Assembly (NCBI GenBank): GCA_964427155.1
Contig: CAYRSC010000018.1
Coordinates: 1 to 64,000, forward strand
DNA length: 64,000 nucleotides
Direction of reading: 5' to 3'
DNA from: Desulfothermus sp964427155
Lineage (GTDB): Bacteria; Desulfobacterota; Desulfovibrionia; Desulfovibrionales; Desulfothermaceae
Shown here piece after piece: positions 8,616 to 18,308 of this stretch; position 1 is the first letter of the stretch, and every line of letters starts with the position of its first letter. A model generated the notes under the pieces. That model made no database searches. It was not told where the DNA came from and was given only the letters and a program-made list of their open reading frames with translations. A program made the position numbers and the translations under genes.

Positions 8616-10091
8616 CTAACACGCCAGTCTTTCTTCCAGCTCAGGGTCAGGAGCCACCACCAGGGTCTCCAGCACCTTTAATACCTCCACCTCCCCAATT
8701 GGCCTCTCCCTTGATTGTTTAACATACCTCACCTCTGAGCACAATACAGTGGCCTTGGTAGAATCCTTTGCATAACTGGATAGCACCGCAAGCTGGGCCG
8801 CCTCCATCTTGGTAGTAAAGGGCAATTCCCTCCGGGGGTTTTCTCTAACCACAATCACATGCGCCCCAGGTCCCCCCTCTACATGAAACCACATATCATA
8901 GGGCCTGGATCCCCTGGTGAGAAGGAGATGGTTTGCCCGCTGGTTCCTTCCCCTTACAATGAGATAACCATCACTACTCAAAAACGTCTTTACCTTTATC
9001 TTCTGAAGACGTCTGGGAAGGATGGAGGGAGAGTGGTTATCATTGGAAGGTGCACGAGCATTCCCCCATTGGGGACCTCCCTGTCTCATCCCCCTGGAGG
9101 AGACCTCCTCTATCCTCCTTTCAAGATGAACAAGGGCCCTGCTGGCCTTTTTGGCCCTTTTAAATATCTGCTCCAGGTTCTCCACCAGGGAAAGGGCAGG
9201 GTCCATCTCCAGGCAATATTCCCTTCCCCCCTCATCCTGGACCTTAACCTCTTTGTAATGACCAGAAGGGGAATAGAGGTATAACTGCCTCTGGATAAGT
9301 CGTGCTATTTCACCGCGCCCAATGGCCTCTCTTGCCCTTTCAATATCTCGTTGGAGGCGTCGCAGGGTGCGTCTCTGTCTTTTTTCCTCCCCTCCTCTCC
9401 CCTGCAATTGCATACCTTCTATTATAGAGAGTCCGTATTCCTCTGCCAGGGCCAGTGCAGAGGAATAGGTGTGCTCATCAAACCTCTTCCTCAGGTCCTC
9501 TCTGGGCCACAGGGAGATAACTGCGGCCACAGTTCCCTCTCCCTTATAGAGATAAAATCTGTCTATATCCCCCTTAATTAGCCTTTCATACCATATTCTC
9601 CTCTCTTCACGGTCCTCCAGGGCCATAAGGGCATAGCGCAAAACCGAGGTCACATGGGGATAATCCCGATATATATCCCTTCTCTCCTCTATCTCTGAGA
9701 GAGATGGCCATATTATTTTGTGTAGGTGAGGTCCCTCCTTGACCAAAGAGATCCCCTCTGCAAGGTCCACTGCCACCCTTGCATCCATGCCTGCAATCTC
9801 CATGAGGAGCCGGCGCTGGGGCCACATATTCTCAACAGAGGTTATCCTTTTATTCTTTAGCCTCTTTCTCCACCACATTACCCCACTGGATGGCATCAAA
9901 GGACTCTCCGGCCTATAGGGAGAAAAGAATAGAAATCTTTCCCTCTTTAGATGGGAAAAGGTCATATTTATCTTGGAAGAAAGTTTAAGACTCCATATTC
10001 CACGGGCAGGACTGTATATCTTTTGTATCCTGGCCCCTTCCAGAAGGGGCCTTGCCTCCTCTATCAAAAAACGAATGAAATTGGCATCCAT
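8616..10091 (-). CDS. rqcH: NFACT-family ribosome quality control protein RqcH
   Basis: Homologue of bacterial RqcH and eukaryotic NEMF/Rqc2, which bind split 50S subunits carrying stalled peptidyl-tRNA and add C-terminal alanine tails. The N-terminal NFACT-N region begins MDANFIRFLIEEARPLL. A charged, probably coiled-coil middle lies at about residues 235-345, and the C-terminal NFACT-R RNA-binding domain contains DGYLIVRGRNQRANHLL and DMWFHVEGGPGAHVIV. At 491 residues it is shorter than Firmicute RqcH, mainly in the middle. It is 15 bases downstream of dksA. Older annotation would call it a fibronectin-binding protein. Confidence 0.87.
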   Translation of the reverse strand: MDANFIRFLIEEARPLLEGARIQKIYSPARGIWSLKLSSKINMTFSHLKRERFLFFSPYRPESPLMPSSGVMWWRKRLKNKRITSVENMWPQRRLLMEIAGMDARVAVDLAEGISLVKEGPHLHKIIWPSLSEIEERRDIYRDYPHVTSVLRYALMALEDREERRIWYERLIKGDIDRFYLYKGEGTVAAVISLWPREDLRKRFDEHTYSSALALAEEYGLSIIEGMQLQGRGGEEKRQRRTLRRLQRDIERAREAIGRGEIARLIQRQLYLYSPSGHYKEVKVQDEGGREYCLEMDPALSLVENLEQIFKRAKKASRALVHLERRIEEVSSRGMRQGGPQWGNARAPSNDNHSPSILPRRLQKIKVKTFLSSDGYLIVRGRNQRANHLLLTRGSRPYDMWFHVEGGPGAHVIVVRENPRRELPFTTKMEAAQLAVLSSYAKDSTKATVLCSEVRYVKQSRERPIGEVEVLKVLETLVVAPDPELEERLAC

Positions 10092-10106
10092 TTATAGGCC
10101 CACATC

Positions 10107-10472
10107 CTATCTCCTGATTAGCTTCTCTTTTTCCTCCTGTTTGCTCTTGCACTCTATGCACAATGTGGTAACTGGCCTGGCCTTTAACCTTGCTATCCCT
10201 ATCTCGCCACCACATTCCTCACATATCCCATAGGTGCCATTCTCTATCCTCTCCAGGGCGGCACGTATCTTTGCCTTGAGCTTCCTTTCCCTATCCCTCA
10301 ATCTCAGGGCAAAGAACTGCTCAGACTCCACAGAGGCCCTGTCAGCAGGATCAGGATATATTCCTGCAAAATCGCTCATCTCCTCCAGGGTCTGCTTGCC
10401 CTTTTCCTCTATATCCTGCAACATCTTTTCAAGCTGATTCCTGAAATATTTTAAGTCCTCACTACTCAACAC
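10107..10472 (-). CDS. dksA: DksA/TraR-family zinc-finger protein
   Basis: Binds the secondary channel of RNA polymerase and modulates initiation with ppGpp in well-studied members. It has an N-terminal helical coiled coil (residues 5-85) with an acidic tip around DFAGIYPDPADRAS and a C-terminal C4 zinc finger CEEC...CIEC. At 121 residues it is slightly shorter than E. coli DksA. The start is taken as GTG at 10472 behind a GAGAGG stretch. It is the first gene before rqcH. Confidence 0.88.
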   Translation of the reverse strand: MLSSEDLKYFRNQLEKMLQDIEEKGKQTLEEMSDFAGIYPDPADRASVESEQFFALRLRDRERKLKAKIRAALERIENGTYGICEECGGEIGIARLKARPVTTLCIECKSKQEEKEKLIRR

Positions 10473-10556
10473 CTTATCCTCTCCCCTGTTTTTATATGAC
10501 CTTATCTCTACTTATAAATTTTAATGGACCTTCCATAATGGATTATGGAAATAAAA

Positions 10557-11708
10557 TCAATATTTCTTTTTTTCTCTCAACCACTCTATGAGAGAGGGCT
10601 CCTTGCCTTCCCGCTTTGGGCGGTAAAACCTCTTTCCCTTCAACTCATCTGGAAGGTATTGTTGGTCCACCCAGGAGCCAGGATAGGCATGGGGATACTT
10701 ATATGTGCGTCCATATCCCCATTCCCTTTGGAGACGAGTGGAGGGGTTTTTGAGATGAATGGGAACAGGCCTTATCCCGTGTTTGTCTATCTCCTTCTTC
10801 ACCTCCAGATAGGCCTGATAAGTAGAATTTGATTTGGGCGCCAAGGAAAGATACACCACTGTCTCTGCCAGGGGGATAAATCCCTCAGGCATCCCTATCA
10901 TCTCAATGGCCTGGGCACATGAGGTGGCCAGGGAAAGGGCATAGGGATCTGCAAGTCCTATGTCTTCAGCCGCAGATATAATGAGCCTCCTGCAGATAAA
11001 TCTGGGGTCCTCCCCGCTCTCCAGCATGGCACACAGATAATAAAGGGCCGCATCTGCATCACTTCCCCGAATGGACTTTATAAGGGCAGAGGCCATTTCA
11101 TAATGACTATCCCCTGTTCGGTCACCTGGATGCACCAGAGAAGGAAGGAGCTTTTTCAATCTCTCTGGGATTAGGTCCTCATCTTCTATCTCCTGACAGT
11201 ATTCCAGAAGATTCAAGAGGGAGCGGGCATCACCTCCACACAGCCCTATAAGAAACCTCAAGGTCTCGTCAGGTATCTCCTTCTCCAGAAGGGTTGTTCC
11301 CTGTTTTGCTATGGTGAAGAGCTCCTCTGGGGATAGGGGGGAGAGCCGGAGGAGATGCAAACGGGATAAGAGTTGACGGGTTATGGAAAAAGAGGGATTT
11401 TCAGTGGTGGTGGCAAACAGGATTATCTCCCCCTTCTCCAGCAGGGGAAGAAAAAAATCCTGCTGGGTCCTGGAAAAACGGTGTATCTCATCCAGGATGA
11501 GTATCTCGCACTCCTCAATCACCTTTTTGAGAGAGGCCACTCCAGTCTCAGGGGCGCTTAAATGCACCACTCTGGAAGAAAAATGCCCAGCCAAAATCCG
11601 GGCCAGGGTAGTCTTTCCACACCCTGGTGGACCAAAAAACAGGATACTTGGGGGCCTCTTTGCCTTTAGAAAGGTATTTAGCTTTGGACGAACCTGCTCC
11701 TGTCCCAC
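10557..11708 (-). CDS. rarA: Replication-associated recombination protein A (RarA/MgsA AAA ATPase)
   Basis: Clamp-loader-like AAA+ ATPase that acts at stalled forks and on SSB-coated DNA. Walker A FFGPPGCGKTT, Walker B LILDEIHRFSRTQQD and the C-terminal oligomerisation region are present. The start is odd. The first possible codon is a GTG at 11708, inside the conserved FVGQ motif. Upstream and in frame, codons up to about 11756 still encode the expected family N-terminus LPLYERLRPTSLKEF, but no ATG, GTG or TTG lies between there and the preceding stop inside the end of amrS. Either initiation is non-canonical or a base differs from the functional sequence. Confidence 0.9.
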   Translation of the reverse strand: MGQEQVRPKLNTFLKAKRPPSILFFGPPGCGKTTLARILAGHFSSRVVHLSAPETGVASLKKVIEECEILILDEIHRFSRTQQDFFLPLLEKGEIILFATTTENPSFSITRQLLSRLHLLRLSPLSPEELFTIAKQGTTLLEKEIPDETLRFLIGLCGGDARSLLNLLEYCQEIEDEDLIPERLKKLLPSLVHPGDRTGDSHYEMASALIKSIRGSDADAALYYLCAMLESGEDPRFICRRLIISAAEDIGLADPYALSLATSCAQAIEMIGMPEGFIPLAETVVYLSLAPKSNSTYQAYLEVKKEIDKHGIRPVPIHLKNPSTRLQREWGYGRTYKYPHAYPGSWVDQQYLPDELKGKRFYRPKREGKEPSLIEWLREKKKY

Positions 11709-11779
11709 AAACTCTTTTAAAGATGTGGGCCTGAGCCTCTCATAAAGGGGGAGGGCCTTTTTTCCCTTGCTCTCTCCAG

Positions 11780-12796
11780 CTACCCCATCCCCACCCCCGC
11801 TATCTTAAAACCACACCTCCTGCATTTTCCTTCCCCCTTAAGGCCAAGGACCTGAGAAGAGAAACCCTCTCGTTTAATCAAAAGCTCTCCACATCCAGGG
11901 CAATAGGTATTCTCCAACATACTGGGCACATTCCCCAGATATACAAACTCAAGTCCCTCCTCCCTGCCTATCTCATAGGCCCTCTCCAGGGTCTTGAGTG
12001 GGGTTACAGAGACATCCATCAACCTGTAATCTGGATGGAAGCGGGAGATGTGCCAGGGGACATCCTCGCCCAGCTCCTTTGAGATAAACCTGGCAATGGA
12101 GCGAAGCTCCTCTTCACTGTCGTTTTTACCGGGAATAAGAAGGGTGGTTATCTCCAGCCACCATCCCATCTCCCTCATGCGCACCAGGTTGTTTAACACA
12201 GGCCTGAGACGGCCCCCGCATAGCTCTTTATAAAATTGATTAGAAAAGGACTTGAGGTCTATATTGGCACCATCTATAAAGGGTCCCAACTCCTCCAGGG
12301 CAGAAGGGGAGATAAATCCATTGGAGACCATAACGTTTTTAAGGCCCTTCTCCTGGGCATGTTCAGCAGTCTCTCTCATGAGCTCAAAAAACACAGTGGG
12401 CTCAGAATAGGTGTAGGAGATGCTCTTGCACCCATACTTCACGGCCCCATTAACCAGATAGTCAGGTGTAACCCTGTCCCCTGCAATCACCCCCTTCTCT
12501 CGGGGGGGTTGGGAGAGGGTGTAATTCTGACAGAAGATACACGAAAAATTGCAACCCATGGTCCCAAAGGAAAAGGTACTACTTCCAGGTAAAAAGTGAT
12601 AGAGGGGTTTCTTCTCTATGGGGTCTATATTTATTGCGGCAACCCTGTCATACACCAGGGTATATAGTGACCCTCTCTGGTTTATCCTCACACCACACCT
12701 GCCCTTTTCCCCCTCCTCTAAGACACAAAAATGATTACACAGGTTGCACTGCACCCTCTTCCCCTCTATCTTCTTCCAGAAAGATGCCTCCCGCAT
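11780..12796 (-). CDS. amrS: AmmeMemoRadiSam system radical SAM enzyme
   Basis: The N-terminal CNLCNHFCVLEEGEKGRCGVR cysteine region is followed by the radical SAM motif GCNFSCIFC near residue 83 (C-x3-C-x2-C), and a C-terminal zinc-ribbon-like region has CPGCGELL and CRRCGF. This layout matches the AmmeMemoRadiSam radical SAM family, related to pyruvate-formate-lyase activases and usually found with MEMO1-like and AMMECR1-like proteins. Neither partner is in the window. The reaction is not settled. The ATG at 12796 has GGAGG 8-10 bases before it. It is divergent from the plus-strand run starting at 12929. Confidence 0.88.
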   Translation of the reverse strand: MREASFWKKIEGKRVQCNLCNHFCVLEEGEKGRCGVRINQRGSLYTLVYDRVAAINIDPIEKKPLYHFLPGSSTFSFGTMGCNFSCIFCQNYTLSQPPREKGVIAGDRVTPDYLVNGAVKYGCKSISYTYSEPTVFFELMRETAEHAQEKGLKNVMVSNGFISPSALEELGPFIDGANIDLKSFSNQFYKELCGGRLRPVLNNLVRMREMGWWLEITTLLIPGKNDSEEELRSIARFISKELGEDVPWHISRFHPDYRLMDVSVTPLKTLERAYEIGREEGLEFVYLGNVPSMLENTYCPGCGELLIKREGFSSQVLGLKGEGKCRRCGFKIAGVGMG

Positions 12797-12928
12797 CTCC
12801 TTTTGCCTCCTCTCCAGGACAATTGACCCTTGAGTTATTGGTGTGAAAAAATTAAAGCAGAATCATCTCCACTCCTTATTTTGGCAGATTCCAGGGATGG
12901 AGGCAACAATATTTTAGGAGTATTTTAA

Positions 12929-14371
12929 ATGAGAATAGTGGTGGCAGCTCCCCCCATCAGGGATTTTTATTTCACCCCTCACAGGGCCGCATTTCTAGGG
13001 GCACGGATTGCCTACTCGGTGGTGGGGAGGATGGGGCATGAGGGGGAACTCCTCCTCTTTCCCCACATGGTGTCCCGGGCAAAACCAATACCCCTTCCCC
13101 GGGAGCTGGAATACCTAAAGGAGGTAATGCACCCTGGAGAGAGGGGACCTCTCTCTTTTTTTTCTTCCTACAAACGCCTTGGGCCTGCCTTTGAGAGATG
13201 TGCCCATATCATTGGACAGCATAGGCCCCATATACTTTTTATCTCTTGTTTTGCCTTTTGTTATGCCCTAGACACCATTGAACTTGCCAGAGAGGTAAAG
13301 CGCCTATATCCCTATATATCCATAGTTGTGGGAGGAGGGGGTGCAACAGTCTTTCCTGAATACTTCAGGGAATGTCCCTGGATTGACCATGTGCTTCCAG
13401 GAGAGGCAGAGGAGATATTGCCCCCTTTCTTCAAAAAACACAGCAACAACATCCCCTCTCCCTATCCCATTATAGCCCCTGCCCTGCAGACCAGAAAACA
13501 CCTATACTATTCCACCTATATATCCAGGGGATGTCCCAGGAAATGCAGATTTTGCTCCACCCACCTTGTACATGGAAGGAAAATAAGGAGAGTAGATGCC
13601 CACCTTTTGAGAAAGGAGATGGGCAGGCTCCCCCCCTCTCCCCTCTTATTTCTAAATTTTGAAGATGACAATATCCTGCTGTCTCGCAAGATGTTTTTAG
13701 ACCTACTCCATGAGATAAGACGAGAAAGAAAAAACACCCTCTTTTCCTGCGAAAATGGGATAGACTATCTCCTCCTGGACATCCCCACCCTGGAAGAGAT
13801 GGTCTCCCTTGGCTTCAGACAATTCAACTTTTCCCTTGGAAATATATCTCCCCACATCTCCTCCCTCCAGGAGAGAAATGTGGACATAGGTCACCTGAGC
13901 ACCCTTCTCACCCTCCTGGACAAAAAAGATATTCCTGCAATTACCTATTTTATCTGTGGTTTCAAAGGAGAGAGATGGGAAAACGCCCTGGAAAACCTCT
14001 CCCTTCTCTTCTCCCTTAAGACCCGCGTAGGCCTTTCCCCTTTCTATCCGGTTCCAGGGATTGCAGGATATGAGGACAGGGAGATATTCTGGAGGTACTC
14101 CCCTGTGCTGACCTGTGGAAGCTCCCTGTGGCCATGGAACAACTCCCTCTCCACCCTGGAGATGGCAACCTTATTTCGCCTTGTACGGTTTACAAATCTT
14201 CACAAAAAAAGTAGCAGGAGTGCGGAGGAGGAAGAACTACTCAGGATGTGTCTCAAAAACAGAAGGCTCTATACCTGGATAGATGGCTCCATAGAGGAGG
14301 TTAGGAGCTATCACAGGGAGATGGTGAGGGATTTTTTTGAAATCATAGAAGCACAGGAGAGCCCTTTATGA
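12929..14371 (+). CDS. B12-binding-domain radical SAM protein, function unknown
   Basis: 480 residues. The N-terminal half reads as a cobalamin-binding Rossmann domain (IVVAAPPIRDFYF at the start, IVVGGGGATVFPEYFREC near residue 135, then a VLPGEAEE loop). A radical SAM core follows with SRGCPRKCRFC near residue 200 (C-x3-C-x2-C). These features place it in the broad class B radical SAM group that includes methylthiotransferase-like and lipid or pigment-modifying enzymes. The substrate is unknown. AGGAG precedes the ATG by 9 bases. Its TGA overlaps the lptD ATG, and it leads the lptD-mutL-rsmJ-thiL run. Confidence 0.85.
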   Translation: MRIVVAAPPIRDFYFTPHRAAFLGARIAYSVVGRMGHEGELLLFPHMVSRAKPIPLPRELEYLKEVMHPGERGPLSFFSSYKRLGPAFERCAHIIGQHRPHILFISCFAFCYALDTIELAREVKRLYPYISIVVGGGGATVFPEYFRECPWIDHVLPGEAEEILPPFFKKHSNNIPSPYPIIAPALQTRKHLYYSTYISRGCPRKCRFCSTHLVHGRKIRRVDAHLLRKEMGRLPPSPLLFLNFEDDNILLSRKMFLDLLHEIRRERKNTLFSCENGIDYLLLDIPTLEEMVSLGFRQFNFSLGNISPHISSLQERNVDIGHLSTLLTLLDKKDIPAITYFICGFKGERWENALENLSLLFSLKTRVGLSPFYPVPGIAGYEDREIFWRYSPVLTCGSSLWPWNNSLSTLEMATLFRLVRFTNLHKKSSRSAEEEELLRMCLKNRRLYTWIDGSIEEVRSYHREMVRDFFEIIEAQESPL

Positions 14372-16620
14372 AACCACCAGCCTATGTCACAGCAGTATTG
14401 CTATTTGTCGCCATGGTTGTGATGCCCTGCACCTGTTGGTCTGGCGGCTCAAAGACCCCCTTCAGGTTAAAGATAAAGGAACAGGGCCCCTTTAGACTGA
14501 GGGCAGACAGATTTATCCTTCACAAAGAAGAACACATCCTTGAGGCCATTGGCCATGTGATGTTACGTTCAAAGAGCTATCGCATAGAGGCAGATTATGC
14601 ACGATATAATCAGCAGGCCCATCTCATATATCTAAGGGGACATGTAAAGGCCCTGTGGGGAGGGGACACCATCAGGGCAGAGGAGGTGGAGGTAAATGTA
14701 TCCTCCTCCCTTGGATGGATAAGGAATGGAGAGATATTTTATGCGGCTCCCCACCTCTATTTCAAGGGAAAATTCATTGAGAAGACAGGAGAAAACACAT
14801 ACAGGTTCACAGGCCTCACCATCACAGGGTGTGACAATTCTCCCCCCTCCTGGTCATTGTATGTGAAGAGGGGTGAGATGGAAAGGGATGGAGATGCCAG
14901 GCTTTATCATATCTTATTTAACGTAAAGGACCATCCCCTACTCTATTTCCCTTATCTCCAGTTACCTGTACTCAGAAGGCGGAAATCAGGCATCCTCATA
15001 CCGGAATTTGTATCCAGCTCCAGGGATGGAATGGGTGGGATTGTGCCCTATTATCTGGTACTATCAAAAGAGGACGACATTACCTTTTATCCTGGCTATT
15101 ACAGCAAAAGGGGTCCCATCTTTGGAATAGAGTACCGTGCCACCCCAAATGTGGAATCTAAGCTCTTTCTTATGGCCAGCTGGCTCCACGATAAGATATA
15201 TTCCCTCACCGACTCTGAGGACCTCCCTCAATTCCAGGGAGATGGTCTTATCCGCCCCAACAAAAACCGATACTGGATAAGGGGAAAGGTGAACACCTAT
15301 CTTGTGGAACCATGGTGGTCCCTGAAGATGGATGTGGACTATGCCTCAGACCAGAACCTATTGAGGGAATTTGATTCTGGTTATCTCGGGTTTAAGCGTT
15401 CAAGGGACACCTTTTTAAGCGAGTTTGGTCGCAACATAAACAACAAAGACTCCCTTATACGGACAAATACTCTGCTTGTATCCAGGAATTTTTCCTCCTG
15501 GGAGGGATATGTAAAGGTGGTGTACAATGAAGATCTCGCATATATGAATGGAAACAACGACCCCTCCCAAAATCCCACGGTGCAGACACTTCCAGAACTG
15601 GGCATAAACCTATCCCGGACCCCTCTTCCCTGGGGGGATATAAACATAGAGGCCCAAACCACTGCAGACTATTTCTGGCGCAGATATGGGGACACAGGGG
15701 CCAGAGTGGACATATATCCCACCTTTACTCGCACATTTAACTCTAACTATGCCACCATCATCCCCCGTCTCTCCTTTAGGGAAACCCTCTATATGTTAGA
15801 CCACCGGCAGAGTAGCTCTCTGGATAGATTTGAAAACAGGAATATATGGGAAACAGGGGTAAACATCTCCACTGAGCTCTTTAGGATATATCACCCCCTA
15901 AGGGGTATGGCACTTAGACACAGGGTGATACCAGAGGTTGATTATCTATATCGTCCTTCTCCAAGCACCACCAATGTGCCTCAATTTGACTCTGTGGATA
16001 GCATAAGTAGGGCAAACAGGGTAACCTATTCCCTCTCTAACATCTTTACCCTCAAGAGGGGTACCCTAAATCCCACCTATATTGACATCCTCACCCTTAA
16101 ATTAGAACAAAGCTATGACCTGGAGGAGGCTGGCAGGGAAAAGGACCTGGACAAATACCCCAGACGCCCCTTTACAGATATTCGTATGGATTGGAAGATA
16201 AACTATCCACCCCCTCTCTCTGTGGGAGGTACCCTGTGGTTTTCCCCTTATATTCGGTCGCTGGTGGAATCAGAGACCTCTGCGAGGCTCAACCCCGTGG
16301 AAGGTCTCTCCTTGTTTGGAGGATATGATTATCAAAGAAAACTCACCAATGACATCCACAGGATAGGTCAGGAGAGGCTCTCTGTGGTAAGATATGGGAC
16401 CATACTCACTCCCTCCCCTCAGTGGAAGCTCTCCTTTGAGGAACAGAGGGACCTGGTGGAGGGGGAGACCATAAAAAGGGAGATAGATATGAGATATAAC
16501 CACCAGTGTTGGAGCCTGGATGTGCTCTACACCCATACAGAAGATGAGGACAGAGTAGAGTTTTCCATTGTGCTGGGAACACTGGGAGAAATAAACCAGG
16601 GGCTGTCCCTGAAGAGGTAG
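14368..16620 (+). CDS. lptD: LPS assembly outer-membrane protein LptD
   Basis: Inserts lipopolysaccharide into the outer leaflet of the outer membrane. An N-terminal signal sequence (MKPPAYVTAVLLFVAMVV) is followed by an OstA/LptA-like periplasmic domain (about residues 35-190, with repeats such as ILEAIGHVMLRSKSYRIEAD) and a long beta-barrel with many alternating hydrophobic strands. At 750 residues it is typical. It shows that the organism is a diderm with LPS-like lipids. The start overlaps the previous stop, and mutL follows after 2 bases. Confidence 0.93.
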   Translation: MKPPAYVTAVLLFVAMVVMPCTCWSGGSKTPFRLKIKEQGPFRLRADRFILHKEEHILEAIGHVMLRSKSYRIEADYARYNQQAHLIYLRGHVKALWGGDTIRAEEVEVNVSSSLGWIRNGEIFYAAPHLYFKGKFIEKTGENTYRFTGLTITGCDNSPPSWSLYVKRGEMERDGDARLYHILFNVKDHPLLYFPYLQLPVLRRRKSGILIPEFVSSSRDGMGGIVPYYLVLSKEDDITFYPGYYSKRGPIFGIEYRATPNVESKLFLMASWLHDKIYSLTDSEDLPQFQGDGLIRPNKNRYWIRGKVNTYLVEPWWSLKMDVDYASDQNLLREFDSGYLGFKRSRDTFLSEFGRNINNKDSLIRTNTLLVSRNFSSWEGYVKVVYNEDLAYMNGNNDPSQNPTVQTLPELGINLSRTPLPWGDINIEAQTTADYFWRRYGDTGARVDIYPTFTRTFNSNYATIIPRLSFRETLYMLDHRQSSSLDRFENRNIWETGVNISTELFRIYHPLRGMALRHRVIPEVDYLYRPSPSTTNVPQFDSVDSISRANRVTYSLSNIFTLKRGTLNPTYIDILTLKLEQSYDLEEAGREKDLDKYPRRPFTDIRMDWKINYPPPLSVGGTLWFSPYIRSLVESETSARLNPVEGLSLFGGYDYQRKLTNDIHRIGQERLSVVRYGTILTPSPQWKLSFEEQRDLVEGETIKREIDMRYNHQCWSLDVLYTHTEDEDRVEFSIVLGTLGEINQGLSLKR

Positions 16621-16622
16621 CC

Positions 16623-18305
16623 ATGGCAAGGATAAGGCCTTTATCCAACCACCTCATAAACATAATAGCCGCTGGAGAGGTGATAGAACGACCTGCAAAT
16701 GTGGTAAAGGAATTGGTGGAAAACAGTCTGGACGCAGGGGCCAGTGAGGTAGAGGTGGAGATAGAGAAGGGGGGAAAGGGACTCGTGCTGGTGCAGGATA
16801 ATGGAGAGGGCATGGATGAGGAGGACCTCCCTCTGGCGGTTCAGTCACATGCCACCAGCAAGATATATTCCCTGGAGCATTTGACGCAGATATCCTCTTT
16901 TGGATTCAGGGGAGAGGCACTTTCCTCCATAGGGGCAGTATCCCACCTGAAGATATGCTCCATTACCCCCTCATCTGAGATAGGGGCATGTATAGAGGTG
17001 GAGTTTGGAGAACTGGGTGAGGTATATCCCTGTGCTCTTAGTAGGGGAACCAGGGTGGAGGTAAGGGACCTGTTTCTCAGGACCCCAGCAAGACTAAAGT
17101 TTCTAAGGTCCACAGCAACAGAGGCAAGGAGATGCCAGGATATATTTGTAAGGATGGCCCTGGCTCACCTGGATAAGAGATTCTCTTTTAAGAGGCAGGG
17201 GAGCGAGGTATTCCTTATGGAGGAGGGAGAGGCTCTCCGGACAAGACTGGCCAGGGTATGGCCCTCCTCTGTGGTGGAAGAGATGCTTGAGATAGAGGAT
17301 GTAAGGGGATATGCGAAGATAAAAGGACTGGTTTCCCCCCCTCACCTCTCCCAGAAAAGGGGGAATAGGATAATGTTTTATGTGAATTCACGACCTATCC
17401 AGGACAGGCTCCTTATGAGGTCCCTTAGCTCCGCCTATGAAGGAAAACTCCTCTCCAGAGAGTTTCCCTGTGCCATCCTCTTTTTGGAGTTACCCCCCTC
17501 AAAGATAGACATAAATGTGCACCCCTCCAAGGAAGAGGTACGATTTCGGGACGAATCCCTTATATTTTCCCTTGTCCATAATGCAGTAAAACAGGTGATA
17601 GACCCTCCCCCTGTGCATACCTCTTTTGAGCTACACTCTCCCCCCTCTCCCTATGGTCAGCACATATCTTTCCCTGAGGTAAGTGAGAAAGGGGAGAGCA
17701 GAGGACCTGGCAGAGAGGTGAGACCCCCCTTTGCCCCAACCCCAGAGACTGGGGAACTACCCTCTGAGGATGAGGGCTTCTCATACCTGGGACAGGTCCT
17801 GGATTCTTATCTGGTGATCTCTGTGGGCGGTGAATCCCTCCTCATAGTGGACCAACATGCGGCCCATGAAAGGGTACTTTATGAGAGATATATTAGAAGC
17901 CCCAGGTTTTACTCCCAGCCCCTTCACATGCCCCTGGTGGTGGATTTACCCCCCTCTGTAGAGGATTCTTTTCTTTCCCACCTAAAAAAGGTGGGGTTTG
18001 AGTTTGAGCTAAAGGGCAACTGCCTTGTGCTCCATTCCTATCCCAGCATACTTAAGGCAAATGAAGTAAAAGAGGTCCTGGAAGGCACCTTTTCCTCCCC
18101 CAGAGACCGCATAAAGGAGATGTACAGGCTTATGGCGTGTAAAAGGGCCATAAAGGCCAAAACACCCCTTGCCCCTCATGAGGCAATGGCCCTGCTGAGA
18201 TCGTGGTTTAATACCCCTGAGAGGGAATTTTGTCCCCATGGAAGGCCCACAGTGATATATATGGATGAGGAGACCCTGGAGAAGATGTTTAAACGAAGGG
18301 CATAG
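16623..18305 (+). CDS. mutL: DNA mismatch repair protein MutL
   Basis: GHKL ATPase that couples mismatch recognition by MutS to strand removal. The N-terminal ATPase shows NHLINIIAAGEVIERPANVVKE, DNGEGMD and SFGFRGEALSSI. The C-terminal domain has the endonuclease motif DQHAAHERVLYE (DQHA-x2-E-x4-E) and the metal-site CPHGRP near the end, so this MutL should nick DNA itself, as in organisms without MutH. The linker (about residues 330-370) is short, Pro/Ser rich. 560 residues. mutS is not in the window. Confidence 0.96.
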   Translation: MARIRPLSNHLINIIAAGEVIERPANVVKELVENSLDAGASEVEVEIEKGGKGLVLVQDNGEGMDEEDLPLAVQSHATSKIYSLEHLTQISSFGFRGEALSSIGAVSHLKICSITPSSEIGACIEVEFGELGEVYPCALSRGTRVEVRDLFLRTPARLKFLRSTATEARRCQDIFVRMALAHLDKRFSFKRQGSEVFLMEEGEALRTRLARVWPSSVVEEMLEIEDVRGYAKIKGLVSPPHLSQKRGNRIMFYVNSRPIQDRLLMRSLSSAYEGKLLSREFPCAILFLELPPSKIDINVHPSKEEVRFRDESLIFSLVHNAVKQVIDPPPVHTSFELHSPPSPYGQHISFPEVSEKGESRGPGREVRPPFAPTPETGELPSEDEGFSYLGQVLDSYLVISVGGESLLIVDQHAAHERVLYERYIRSPRFYSQPLHMPLVVDLPPSVEDSFLSHLKKVGFEFELKGNCLVLHSYPSILKANEVKEVLEGTFSSPRDRIKEMYRLMACKRAIKAKTPLAPHEAMALLRSWFNTPEREFCPHGRPTVIYMDEETLEKMFKRRA

Positions 18306-18308
18306 GCA

